Of a stretch of DNA of 64,000 bases, positions 53,381 to 63,289 are shown piece after piece. This DNA comes from Cladopsammia gracilis (lineage: Eukaryota; Cnidaria; Anthozoa; Scleractinia; Dendrophylliidae). The notes beneath the pieces were generated by a model that saw nothing but the letters and a program-made list of their open reading frames with translations, made no database searches and was not told where the DNA came from. Position numbers and translations under genes: made by a program. Every line of letters begins with the position of its first letter. The stretch's first letter is position 1. Location: contig JAJGOT010000001.1 in the NCBI GenBank assembly GCA_022457155.1, positions 2,007,001 through 2,071,000 on the forward strand, written 5' to 3'.

Positions 53381-56300
53381 ACAAAAACTTTATTCAGCAT
53401 TATGTCGCTGGTACCTATTTATACACCTGGGTGGAAAGAGACAACATCAAGCAAAGTTTCTTGTCTAAGGAAACAACATGACAACAGAGACCAGGCTTGA
53501 ACCACCGACCTTCAGGTTGAAAGTCCGACATGCTAACCACTAGACCACCCGTGCCTTCACTATTAATACATGTACATGTAGCAGTGCTTAAAGAATTTAT
53601 AGTCTTCAAGAATAATAAGAGATTGTCACCAGCAGCTGATCTGTGGCATGATCGAAGTGACTGAGGGTGTCATTTCACTTTGCAATAATTGCAAAACAGC
53701 ACCCTCAAGGTTAAACAAAAAAAAAACAGATTGATTTATTTATATAACTTACAATATTATATCTTTTTCAATTATCAGGGAATCACATTTGAGCATGCCA
53801 AAGAAGTGAGGAAAACAAATCTTAACCCTGCTTTGTTCACGTACTACAAGAATCCATTATTTATTTCTCAGGTATCAATGAAAACATGTACATGTTCTGA
53901 TGTAACTTACATGTAAATAATCTGGTATTTAAGTTAGAACATACATGTACACTGTATGTACATGTATTGCACAAGGACATAACATGACCTGCCTGTTGGC
54001 AATGAATTACATCATGGTATGGGGCGATTAGAAACATGAAATGGTCTTTTCAAAATAAATGGTCTTTTTGATGAAAGGTGCTTTACATTTTTTGCATATT
54101 GTAGTTTATCAACATAATATTTCTAAGTCAATTTTTCACTGAGAATGTTTATTTTACATGTACATGTACATGCAGTGTATACTGAAAAATAACAAACTTT
54201 TGCATTGTGCAGTTCCAGAAAATATCCATACTCCCCACATGGAAGGTTTTTTGTTTAGTACCCCCCGTCCCCCCAGGAAATTCCAGTTTAGCTTCACACC
54301 TTGCTTCTAAATTGTTGGTTTTTAAGACCCCCCTCCCCCTAGGAATTTCCATTGACCTTCCATGGGGTGGGTATGGATTTTTTCTGGAACTACACATTCA
54401 ATGACAGATTGACTCAATCGAAACACTTATCACATTGGCACATTTGCCATGGCACTAACTCAGAAGTACAGTGTACTGCAGCTGTATACATACAGTAGAT
54501 ACATGTATGCATGTATTACAGTTTAAAATGAAGGTTAGGTTTACAATTGTATTTCCTTCAGTTCCAGATCTATTACCATTGATGTAATCCTACTGACTAA
54601 GACGAAAAAAATAAAAATAAAAATAAAACCATGCAGTTTGAAACTATTTTATAAACCTAAAATCATTTTAAACCATAGCACATACATGTAAATGTACATT
54701 CACTGTTGGAATAAGCTAAAAGTGTACCAATTTTTTTATATGTATGTAATTTACAGGTACAGTATGTGTAGAATTTCTGAATGTCTTTTTAAATTACTCT
54801 CTCTTAATGACAACTTTCTCAAGCTACCATGCACATCCTGTAAGCGACCTGACTTTGTAAATAACCATTTTGTTTCTTAGTATTACTACTGTTTGTCTTG
54901 ATTTTTCTCTTAATTGAGCGACCACCTCTCTTAAGCGACCACTTTTATCTGCACCAAGGCTGGTCACTTAAGAGAGAGTTGACTGCATAATTATTGTTTT
55001 ACCTTTAAGGGTCATATGCAGTGGCTGTGGGATAATGAAGGCAAGAGATATCTGGACTTGTTTGCTGGAATTGTGACTGTAAGCGTAGGGCACTGCCATC
55101 CGTAAGTTTTCCAGATGTTCGCTGGATAAATTATCATTAATTTGATTATAATAAATTTAAGCTTGCTACATGTACATGTGTATGTTGTAGTTTGAATTTT
55201 TCTTTGGTTTGAAAATTTTCAAACTGGTTTAAAGGGACACGTAGGGCACTGCCATCCGTAAGTTTTCCAGATGTTTGCTGGATAAATTATCATTAATTTG
55301 ATTATAATAAATTTAAGCTTGCTACATGTGTATGTTGTAGTTCACATTTTTCTTTGGTTTGAAAATTTTCAAACTGGTTTAAAGGGACACTGTCATCTTT
55401 TTTTAGTATCACTTTAAAAAGCCAAAAAACATTATTTGTTTCAATGGAAACCTTAAAATAATGGTTCAGTTTTGTTGACAAATACTCTACCAGTGCACAG
55501 AAACTAGTATTCGTTATCTTTGGCTGCGGATGGCCAGGATGGTAATGGATTGCAAAATCTGCGTGACAATGCCCCTTTAATTGATTTTTGTTTGTCTTTG
55601 TTGTATAGCCATGTAAAACAAGCTGCTAAGAAACAATTGGATAGTTTGTGGCATACAACAAACATCTACTACCATCCCACTATTCATGAATATGCTGAAC
55701 TCATGGCCTCAAAGCTCCCTGGAAACCTGAAGGTTAGGAATTTACTTTCTGTAAAATTTCAATCCTTGCTCGTTTTTACACACTATTAATATTTTGCTCA
55801 ATTATTACATTTCTGTTTGCGCCAAGAATCTGAGGAAAAAAGACTGACTGTTCTGCAGTCAACCTTTTGCAGAATGCAAACTGTTTTGTATTGAACTGTT
55901 AAAACATAGTTATTAGTAGTACATTGAGGTACATCTTTACATGTACAAGCCTAATGGCTCACAACTGTGGGAGTGTAACCTGGGGTCAATTCAATAAAAC
56001 TTTAATTTACAAGTGTAATTTACAAGTGCAGCTACATGTATTCTGTTTTCAACCTCTGAAATGTTAATGGCTTGCAACACTAATAATGCAAATTACACTT
56101 GTAAAAGTTTGATTGAATTGACCCCTGGTTTCTGTGGCATGAAGCAACTGAGAGTGTTACTATACTTCCCCCTGAATGGGATGCTAGTCCATCACAAAGT
56201 TAATACATGTACCTCCCAGCATTAAATGTATGTCTCCAGTACCCATTAATACACCTGGGTGGAGAGAGACATTGTGGAGCAAAGTTTCTTGTCTTATAAG

Positions 56301-58710
56301 GAAACAACACGACGGCAGAGACGGAGGCTCGAATCACCGACCTTCAGTCTAACGCGCTAACCACTTCTAGACACCAATGCACCTTCACACAAGTACATGT
56401 ACATTGTACCGTACAACAAATACCTTTAAGAACTAGAGAAATGATGGCTTATTAAACATCTACAGCATTTTCCTGAGTAGCGATTCGTAGTGATTTATAA
56501 ATTAAGGGAGATTAATATAATTATAAATAATATTAAATAAATGTGGCTGGTGTGAATGGATTGTACATTTATACAGCTGTATGTAGTGTATAAGATATAA
56601 AGGGGAAAAGGCTTATTAAATCTTCTGTACTAGTACTGATGTATACTTCACTGTGTTCACCATTTATAAAAGGCTTCTTCAGAGACTTACATGTAAGAAG
56701 TTAGAAAGAGCTTGGTTGGATGAAACGTACATGTAGCTATCATTTACAGTATAGGTAGGGAAATAGACAGTTTTATTTAGAATGAGTGTCAGATTCGATT
56801 CGTGGACAATTCTGTTTTTTAAGTGTCACCCTCATTAAACAAAGTCAATTTAACAAAAAAGTAATGTTCATCATGTCATAGGAATGGCGGGGACAAAGAC
56901 AAAATATCTGAGTCCCCAACAGGATTTGAACCTATGACCTTCCTCACACTGGCTGGATGCTCTAACCACTAAGCTATATATGTGAGACTCTTGGTGAGCT
57001 ACATAAGCTATTTCTGTAGGTTCAAATATATGACATGCATCCTGTGTGGATGCACTTATCAATATTAAAGTGCATATGCTGAGCTCGACGGTCGATGCAA
57101 AATACCTGTACACATGACATGCAAACAGCTATAATTTATGCTTTGAGGAATAAATCGTAATTTACTCGAAAGTCTTTTCAAGTTTGCATATTCTCGATTT
57201 TTAGATTCTCGATCCTCAAAACTTGATCCTTGATCCTTGATCCTTGATCATCGAAATTTGAGTGACTCAAATTTTGACAAGGTATTGTGGATAGATGGTC
57301 GCTGATGGTAATTGAATAGAGACACCACTATTATAATAATAATTGTGGACTTTGATGCACATGTCCCTGTAGCATTCTATTGGTCAGACTGTCAGGGATG
57401 TACTGTAGCTAAGAGCTTGCTACCGGCTAATTTCACCAGCTGAAAGAGAACTTATGACCGGTTCAAACTTCACTAGAAAACAAAGACTTGGGGTGCAGAT
57501 TCTGAAGGTGTACAAGCCAGAAAAACCGGCTGGGCTTGTAAACGAGCCTGCTCAGTTTTTTCTCAGCTACACTGTACATCCCTGGACTGTACACGTCTGC
57601 TTTATGTGCTGTATGAATTGGTGGCTCTGTTAACTGGAGTATTATTTATCTTTCTCAGGTGTTTTACTTTCAATTGTTAACAGTGTCTGTTAACTGGAGT
57701 ATTACATTGTGTGTTTCAGGTGTGCTATTTTGTTAACAGTGGCTCTGAAGCCAATGACATGGCCATCATGATGGCACGAGCCCACACTGGAAACTATGAT
57801 TTCCTTTCTCTCAGGTAAGATTCAATCACAAGTTTCTGTCTAGATTGCTTGCAAGTATTGTGTTATATTAACCTTTACAGATGAGGACACTGTGATGCCT
57901 GTCATGTTCATGCATACACTGTATATGTAATCATATGGTATATGCATTGATTCCAAACATGCATTGAGTTGTGTCTCTGTTTAATCTGTAGCTTAAAGTG
58001 CAGTCCTCTTTTCTAGTTTATGGAGGGGGAGGGGGGAAGGTCTGTTCCAGGAATCTGCAGACTTTGCCAGGAATTGATTTGCCAGGAATTGAGAGACTTG
58101 TGACATTTTCAGGAAAACATGAGATAATAGTAATGTCTGTAATGTAAAATTTCAGGAAGTGTGAAATTTTTGCAAAAAAAACTTTTGTCTCTGAAAACAT
58201 TGGGAAGGTGGTATATATGTGTATTTTATGAAATAAACAATCAAGGAAATGGTGTATTTGTTGTAGGAATGCATATCATGGTGCTAGTCCATGCACACTG
58301 GGAATTCTTGCTCACAGCACATGGAAACTCAATGTACCATTGGGATTTGGTTTCTTCCAGGTACAGTTTAAAAACAGTACTAATTGCACAAAAGTAAATT
58401 CTATAGAACCTTTTGCTGCCCAGGTATACCTGGAAGTTTGCAGCAAGCTTTAGTTTTTAGAGCTTTATGTTTAATTGTTTAAAGCTATTAACCAGCTCTG
58501 TAGAGTACATTGTAACATGTGGTCAGAGCATGTGGTGAAGGGCTTATTTTGGGAAATTATTTATGGTATGTGGAATATTATTCAGATTTGAACTTTGTGA
58601 TTTTTCTGTTTGTTCATGATAATATCAAGCACTTCTCTACTTAGACTATGAACCCAGATGTGTATCAAGGACCATGGGGTGGTGCTAACTGCCGAGATTC
58701 AGTTGTACAG
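50747..58710 (+). CDS. AGXT2: Alanine-glyoxylate aminotransferase 2, mitochondrial (exons 1-8; 3' part outside window)
   Basis: Exons: 50747-50840, 52199-52278, 53779-53871, 55010-55101, 55609-55732, 57720-57814, 58267-58360, 58645-58710. All have AG/GT borders and matching phases and give 246 codons. Human AGXT2 is about 514 residues, so this is the N-terminal half. Exon 1 supplies an Arg-rich, acid-free start ([20 protein letters not shown]) fitting a mitochondrial presequence. Then come [71 protein letters not shown] (the PLP phosphate-binding region of class III aminotransferases), NAYHGASP and [16 protein letters not shown]. The enzyme transfers amino groups from alanine to glyoxylate and also handles beta-aminoisobutyrate and methylarginines. 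The catalytic lysine region is expected downstream of 64000. The last visible intron holds the DIRS-like and LINE insertions. Confidence 0.92.
51087..51680. mobile_element. MITE with TAAGGCCCGGGTCAAACGC ends, split by a nested MITE
   Basis: Left TAAGGCCCGGGTCAAACGC and right GCGTTTGACCCAGGCCTTA are inverted repeats. A long G tract follows the left end and the family seen at 12665-12912 occupies 51170-51450 inside. A small palindrome (51600-51665) with GTACTTCACATGAGCCGAGC belongs to the 36703/39838 family. It lies in AGXT2 intron 1. Confidence 0.7.
53264..53560 (-). repeat. tRNA-derived SINE, copy 1
   Basis: Minus-strand A box (GTGGTCTAGTGG near 53549-53537) and B box (GGTTCAAGCC, 53503-53494) are spaced like a tRNA. 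The body shares ATGAAGCAACTGAGAGT, GATGGGATGCTAGTC and CAAAGTTTCTTGTCT with 56125-56392. A (CAA)n run at about 53349-53381 is internal. It lies in AGXT2 intron 2. Confidence 0.75.
54201..54405. mobile_element. MITE with 45-bp TIRs in AGXT2 intron 3
   Basis: TGTGCAGTTCCAGAAAATAT at the left and its near complement ATTTTTTCTGGAACTACACA at the right; the arms extend through CCATACTCCCCACATGGAAG. The interior is C/A-rich and noncoding. Confidence 0.8.
54908..54986. mobile_element. pogo/Tigger-like MITE terminus
   Basis: GAGCGACCACCTCTCTTAAG and GTCACTTAAGAGAGAGTTGA are inverted and match the family at 46198-46365. It sits about 25 bp upstream of AGXT2 exon 4. Confidence 0.6.
55085..55390. repeat. 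Tandem duplication of exon 4 donor region (156 and 150 bp)
   Basis: Copy 1 is 55085-55240, copy 2 is 55241-55390. Both begin GTAGGGCACTGCCATCCGTA, so the last 17 bases of exon 4 and its GTAAG donor are repeated. Copy 2 lacks a 6-base ATGTAC near its middle. The first donor (55102) is used in the frame-consistent model. Confidence 0.9.
55383..55576. mobile_element. TTAA-flanked MITE next to AGXT2 exon 5
   Basis: Ends AGGGACACTGTCA and TGACAATGCCCCT are inverted and flanked by TTAA (55379-55382, 55577-55580). The relative at 31083-31459 shares the interior. The exon 5 acceptor AG lies only 28-31 bp downstream. Confidence 0.8.
56125..56392 (-). repeat. tRNA-derived SINE, copy 2
   Basis: Shares ATGAAGCAACTGAGAGT, GATGGGATGCTAGTCCATC and CAAAGTTTCTTGTCTTATAA with 53264-53560. 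Minus-strand boxes are degenerate. It is in AGXT2 intron 5. Confidence 0.7.
56880..57000 (-). repeat. tRNA-derived SINE, second family
   Basis: Minus strand reads TATATAGCTTAGTGGTTAGA then GGTTCAAATCCTGTTGGGGA, good A and B boxes at tRNA spacing. The body differs from the other SINE family. It is in AGXT2 intron 5. Confidence 0.65.
57389..57592. mobile_element. MITE with CAGGGATGTACTGTAGCT ends
   Basis: TCAGGGATGTACTGTAGCT on the left is mirrored by AGCTACACTGTACATCCCTGGA on the right. The interior is noncoding. It lies 128 bp upstream of exon 6. Confidence 0.7.
57626..57745. repeat. Tandem duplication of exon 6 acceptor region, about 60 bp unit
   Basis: CTCTGTTAACTGGAGTATTA occurs at 57625 and CTGTTAACTGGAGTATTA at 57687. 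Both are followed by a TTTCTCAG or GTTTCAG acceptor and GTGT, then TTGTTAACAGTG. The upstream copy carries a 5-base insertion that shifts the frame, so it is a decoy. Confidence 0.8.
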
Positions 58711-59105
58711 GTAAGTGTTGTCTGTACATCCCTATAGGCTGTCATTATGCATTGAGGTTATCAGCTATACACAAGGAAAGTGGGCAGTTGTAATAACTAA
58801 AGATAATCTACCATGGTTGTTGGCCTTTCGTTATTTTTAAACTTTGAGTTGTCTATGTTGTGGTGCAATTTTGTCCTTGGTGCAAATATTATTTTCCTTT
58901 GTTATCTCCTGTAAGTTAATGTTTAACTTACAGGAGTTTATGTGGGCTAACATGCATTCTTTATGCATTTTTGTTAGCAAAAAATGCGTTAGATACTATT
59001 AATAGACTTTTTAGTGAATTTGTGGGGACATTCCTGTTGCATTTTTGTTAGCACATTACTGTTCTATCTGTCATCAGTCCTACGTCACTACGGAGTACCA
59101 TGAGA

Positions 59106-59796
59106 AGAAGACCACGAGCTTCTCAAATCTCTCGAGGCTGACCTCATTGATGACAAAAATATTGGCGCCAAAATAAATCAAAGCTTGGCTAACATAGCGT
59201 CCAAATGGTGGGGCATCACCCTTCCCAACGATAAGCTCAAAGCACTACTGGCTAAACACGCCAAACCTGAAAATTGCGCCGACATATCCACCGTAAGAGT
59301 CAACCCAGAAATTTGGGATCAAATGAATAATTCTAAGCGCCAAGCCGACCTGAGAGTCAGTAACATACAACAAGCCTTACAGGAAGCCACTTTCGGCATT
59401 TTAAAAGCAAGTGATCGATTAGTGGACCAGAAACCGAACACAGATAAAGAAACACTGGCCGCTAACATCGACGCCATTGTCCTAATAGGACACGCTGTCG
59501 GGGGGGAGCTTTCCCGCTTACGCCGAGAGCAGATTAAACCGGCCCTTAAAGCTGAATTTCATTCGCTTTGCACCCAGGCAAATGAGTCGACCAGTCGTTC
59601 AGATTTGCTATTTGGGGCCGACTTAGCCAAACAAGTGCGCGATGCTAAAGATACGAACAACCTTGGGAAAGCCATAGGCGCAGGCAAATCTGGCGCGACA
59701 CGTTTTTCCCGCCCATACAATTCCCATTATGATAACAAGCACAGGGCACAAAAGAATTTTGGCAAACACTCCAGGCCTGGAGAGAGCAGGCCGTAA
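59106..59796 (+). pseudogene. DIRS-like Gag fragment
   Basis: The translation begins in EEDHELLKSLEADLIDD and continues as SLANIASKWWGITLP, KHAKPENCADIST, VNPEIWDQM, SNIQQALQEATFGIL and GHAVGGELSRLRREQ, ending in a basic KHRAQKNFGKHSRP tail. The pattern matches the first ORF of cnidarian DIRS elements. It lacks an N-terminal start and is a 5'-truncated copy. Confidence 0.6.
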
Positions 59797-59860
59797 TTTT
59801 AGGGAAGGACCAGAAAAAACCACCTCCAAGAACCGAACTGAGAGGACAAAATACAATCGG

Positions 59861-60252
59861 TCCGGGGAGGGGGTACTCCCTATAATGGGCTATACGGGGA
59901 TGCTCCGCCCGAAAGGGGTACCTTTTTGAGGCTGGAGGTATATGAAAGGGTAGGGATTTCACGAGTTGAAGTATATGAAGGGGTAGGGATTTCACGAAGA
60001 ATAGGAAAGGGTAGCAAAAACACGAGTTGAAGCATAAAAAAGGGTAGGGAAAACTGCCATTTAAGTATTATGAAAGGGCCTTTCAAAATATATTAAACAG
60101 ATGCACATAAAGGCTATATGAAAGGGATACCATTTTCAATGAAAGGTATATGAAAGGGGTATCTTTTCTGTCAAAAACGGTATATGAAAGGGTAAGGGTT
60201 TGGACCTCGGGGCGGAGCATCCCCGTACAAAACTTTGTTACGTACCCCCCCA
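59861..60252. mobile_element. MITE nested in the DIRS element
   Basis: The left end GGGGAGGGGGTACTCCCTAT then GGATGCTCCGCCC is mirrored by GGGGCGGAGCATCCCC and TTACGTACCCCCCCAGG. The interior consists of repeated TATATGAAAGGGTA/GGGATTTCACGAG words, a small tandem array. Confidence 0.75.
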
Positions 60253-60429
60253 GGAAAACGGTACGTGACCTAAAGGAATATTTGAGTCTAGATACACTAA
60301 ATATAGGGCTGGTTGCATAACCAAGTCCATTTGCGCCTGGCGGCAGATTACCTCTGATAAGGAAATTCTGACATCTGTTAGAGGTGCAACGCTTGAGTCG
60401 GACACGAGGCCATTTAACACTACACGCCC

Positions 60430-61750
60430 ACAATCTATTTTCCCCGGGCTGTTTTCTCTGTTGAAGAATGCGCCATTATTGACAATGAAATAGCAAAACT
60501 ACTATCTAGAAGTATTATTGAAACAACTGATCATGATTCTTATGAAGTGTTTTTCCCCATCTTTATTAGACCTAAGAAAGACGGGGGCCACAGACTCATT
60601 CTAAATCTCAAGGGACTAAACCAATTTGTCACTTATCACCATTTTTAAAATGGAAACGCTCCAGTCAATAATAGTCCGATTAGTCGAAAAGAATTGCTAT
60701 ATGGCCTCGCTTGACCTCAAGGACGCTTATTATACGGTTGGCGTGAATCCCTCGCACAGAAAATACCTACGTTTCATATGGAAAAATGTCCTGTATCAGT
60801 TCACGTGCCTACCTAACAGGTTATCCTCTTGTCCCAGAAAACTCACTAAATTACTAAAACCGCCGCTTACCGAGCTACATTTCAGCTAGTTATATTGATG
60901 ACCTTTACCTCCAAGGGAGAACATACGATCTTTGTGTCTCTAACGTGATTGACACCTTTATTCAATTCGATACCTTGGGGTTTACAATCCACCCAGAAAA
61001 GTCTGTATTTAAACCAGCTTCCCAACGCTTAGTCCTATTAGGCTTTATTATTGACTCGGTCGCCATGACTATTACACTGACCCCTGAAAAGGCCTTGAAA
61101 GTTAAAGAAGCTTGCACCACCCTTCTAGGACAGGGCCCTACGACAATTCGACAAGTAGCCTGTGTGATAGGAAAAATTATCTCATCGTTCCCTGGGGTCA
61201 TGCATGGACAACGTTATTATAGAGCCCTTGAGCATGCCAAAACTGCATCTCTCAAAACTGGCAAAGGCGATTTTGACAGTCAGATGTCCTTAACGGAAGA
61301 TTGCAAAAAGGAACTCCAGTGGTGGGTGGACAATGTCGTGAGTTCCCGTAACGTCCCATGAACAGCCCTCAAACACCCTCACCACCGACGCATCTCAAAA
61401 TGGTTGGGGGGCGGTTTACAATGACACAAGCACTCGAGGGTTTTTGGTCCCATTGGTCTGACGAGGGAAAAATTACATCACATGAACTACTGTACCTCGA
61501 ATTATAATTATTAGCGGTATTCATAGGCCTACAAACATTTTGTAAAACAAATTACAACACCAATCTTAGAATCCTCACAGATAACGCAACTGCAATAGCA
61601 GTCCTAAATCATATGGGGACTAGCCATTCAGCCCCTTGCAATCGCCTAGGAAGAAAAATTTGGGAATGGTGCATCGATCGCCAAATATGGCTCAGTGCTG
61701 CCCACACCCCTGGGGTTTATAATATCAAGGCCGATTTGGAATCGAGACGA
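60430..61750 (+). pseudogene. DIRS-like reverse transcriptase/RNase H fragment
   Basis: Readable blocks are FIRPKKDGGHRLILNLKGLN, HHFKMETLQS, YMASLDLKDAYYTVGVN, YQFTCLPN, the catalytic SYIDDLYLQG (60888-60917), GFTIHPEKSVF, QVACVIGKIISSFPGV and, for RNase H, TTDASQNGWGAVYND and ILTDNATAIAVLNHMG. A deletion of about 30 codons precedes YIDD, and stops lie at 60888 and 61361. The DIRS assignment rests on the RT style; a Gypsy-type origin would lack this block order. Confidence 0.75.
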
Positions 61751-61789
61751 ACCAACGATAATGTACCAGTCAAATCCAAGAGCGCCCAT

Positions 61790-62470
61790 CCCCTCCCCCC
61801 CCCCCGGGCAAACCCCCGGGCATTTGACTTTTTTAAAAATATTGGTCAAATGCCCACTATGTGGGCAGTTTATACGGTCAAATGCCCCACCGGACAGGGC
61901 TTCACAGAGCGTCAAATGCACCACCGTCCGGGCAAGGAGTTTTTAAAGTAACTAGTTTAATAAAGGAATTTTTACAACGTTTCACACCTTTTAATGTAAC
62001 AATTTATACAAATTTTTATTTTATACAGTAAGCCCACATTGGACAAGCCTTTTCAAAAACGCAGAGATGCACCAACAAAACAGATAATATAACTGTAAAA
62101 TTTCCTGTGCGCTTTCATGGCGACGGAATATTATAAAATATGACTATAAAAAATTACTTTACCTTTCGATACGAGCTCGGAAAGTTTCCTGCTAAAACGC
62201 CTTTCAGGATTTCCTTGTCCGAGCTCCACACTTTAAACAAAGGCATCTGAACTCCAGAATAATGAATATTTATAACGAAAGAGGTCAACCGAGCCAACAG
62301 ACACAACAGCAAAACCAGGGGAAACTACCGGAAAAGAATGGTTTACGAAATCCTTTACCTTGCGACCGCTGACCTACGTTTTTGTCAAAGTCAAATGCCT
62401 GCACCGTCGGGCCTCGTTTCACGTCAAATGCCCCACTATGTTCTTGTTTTCAAAATAGCCGAGTCAAGCC
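61790..62470. mobile_element. MITE-like sequence with TCAAATGCCC repeats
   Basis: A C run followed by CGGGCAAACCCCCGGGCATT matches the terminus of the element at 9421-10240. TCAAATGCCC recurs near 61850, 61880 and 62435. The right border is not clear. Confidence 0.5.
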
Positions 62471-62712
62471 ACTGGCATTTGGTCTTCACCGGAAAAGAAA
62501 TTACATTTTTCGATGGGAATTTATGTTGATATCAATTTGTGATTGAATTTTTCTTTGTGTTGTCGCCAGATTTAGAGAAATGCTTTTTAAACGTGTTTAA
62601 ATTCAGTTGTAAATTCAGTCGTAATAAATGATATCTGATAATAAGTAAACAAAACAAGACTTACATGTCACGCAAAATTCGTTGAGAGGGAAGGGGTGCG
62701 TGACCCAGTTAA

Positions 62713-62716
<4 letters not shown>

Positions 62717-62776
<60 letters not shown>
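62717..62776. repeat. (AAT)n microsatellite
   Basis: About 20 units of AAT. It lies 3' of the minus-strand LINE frame at 62975-63244 and is probably its tail. Confidence 0.9.
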
Positions 62777-62974
62777 TCATTTATAGTGCGCAAATTCCAT
62801 AAAATGTTCAAATGCGCATAACAAGATTAAAAACAGAAAAGGCTAAAAAGCTAAAATTCCAATTAGGAGTAAACTTTCAATGATTTAAAAAGCTAAAATA
62901 ACAATAAAAAATAGACTTACAATAATTTAAAAGCTAAAATTACAATTAAAAGTAAACTTACAATAATAAAAACA

Positions 62975-63244
62975 CTATGATAAAAATGCACGACGGAAAA
63001 GGTGAGTTTTTAGCTTGGATTTAAAAATACTAACTGTGCTGGCGCTTCTTATGTCAAATGGTAAAGCATTCCAAGAAGAAAGGTCACCTAGTGTAGCTTT
63101 TGATTTAAAACGCGGATAACTAAGTAAAAGTTTATCACTTGAATTCCTTAGATTATATTTAGATGGGAGCCTAAGGGAAATAAGAGACGATAAATAAATA
63201 GGCGCTAAAAAAATAAGAATCTTAAAAGTAATTAAATAAACCAT
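62975..63244 (-). mobile_element. LINE 3' end, C-terminal RT-ORF fragment
   Basis: Minus-strand frame with SLISLRLPSKYNLRNS, LGDLSSWNALPFDIRSAST and KSKLKTHLFRRAF before the stop, typical of the last 80 residues of animal LINE ORFs. The 3' UTR runs left to the (AAT)n tract. Heavily 5'-truncated. Confidence 0.75.
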
Positions 63245-63289
63245 AAAACGTTCTTATGCAAGCGCATGAGTACAGGCTACCAGCTAGCC

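Larger units (their letters stand above)
59070..61790 (+). mobile_element. Degraded DIRS-like retrotransposon in AGXT2 intron 8
   Basis: A Gag-like frame is followed by reverse transcriptase and RNase H of the DIRS type, all on the plus strand, interrupted by a MITE at 59861-60252 and by stops. No tyrosine recombinase or split terminal repeats were found, so the 3' end is missing. It is flanked by related host-like sequence (58970-59053 and 63295-63350). Confidence 0.75.

Noticed and set aside
53225..53500. Open frame with a poly-Q tract and, in another frame, poly-N
   Set aside because: The (CAA)n microsatellite inside a SINE in AGXT2 intron 2 produces these stretches; there is no splice or start context.
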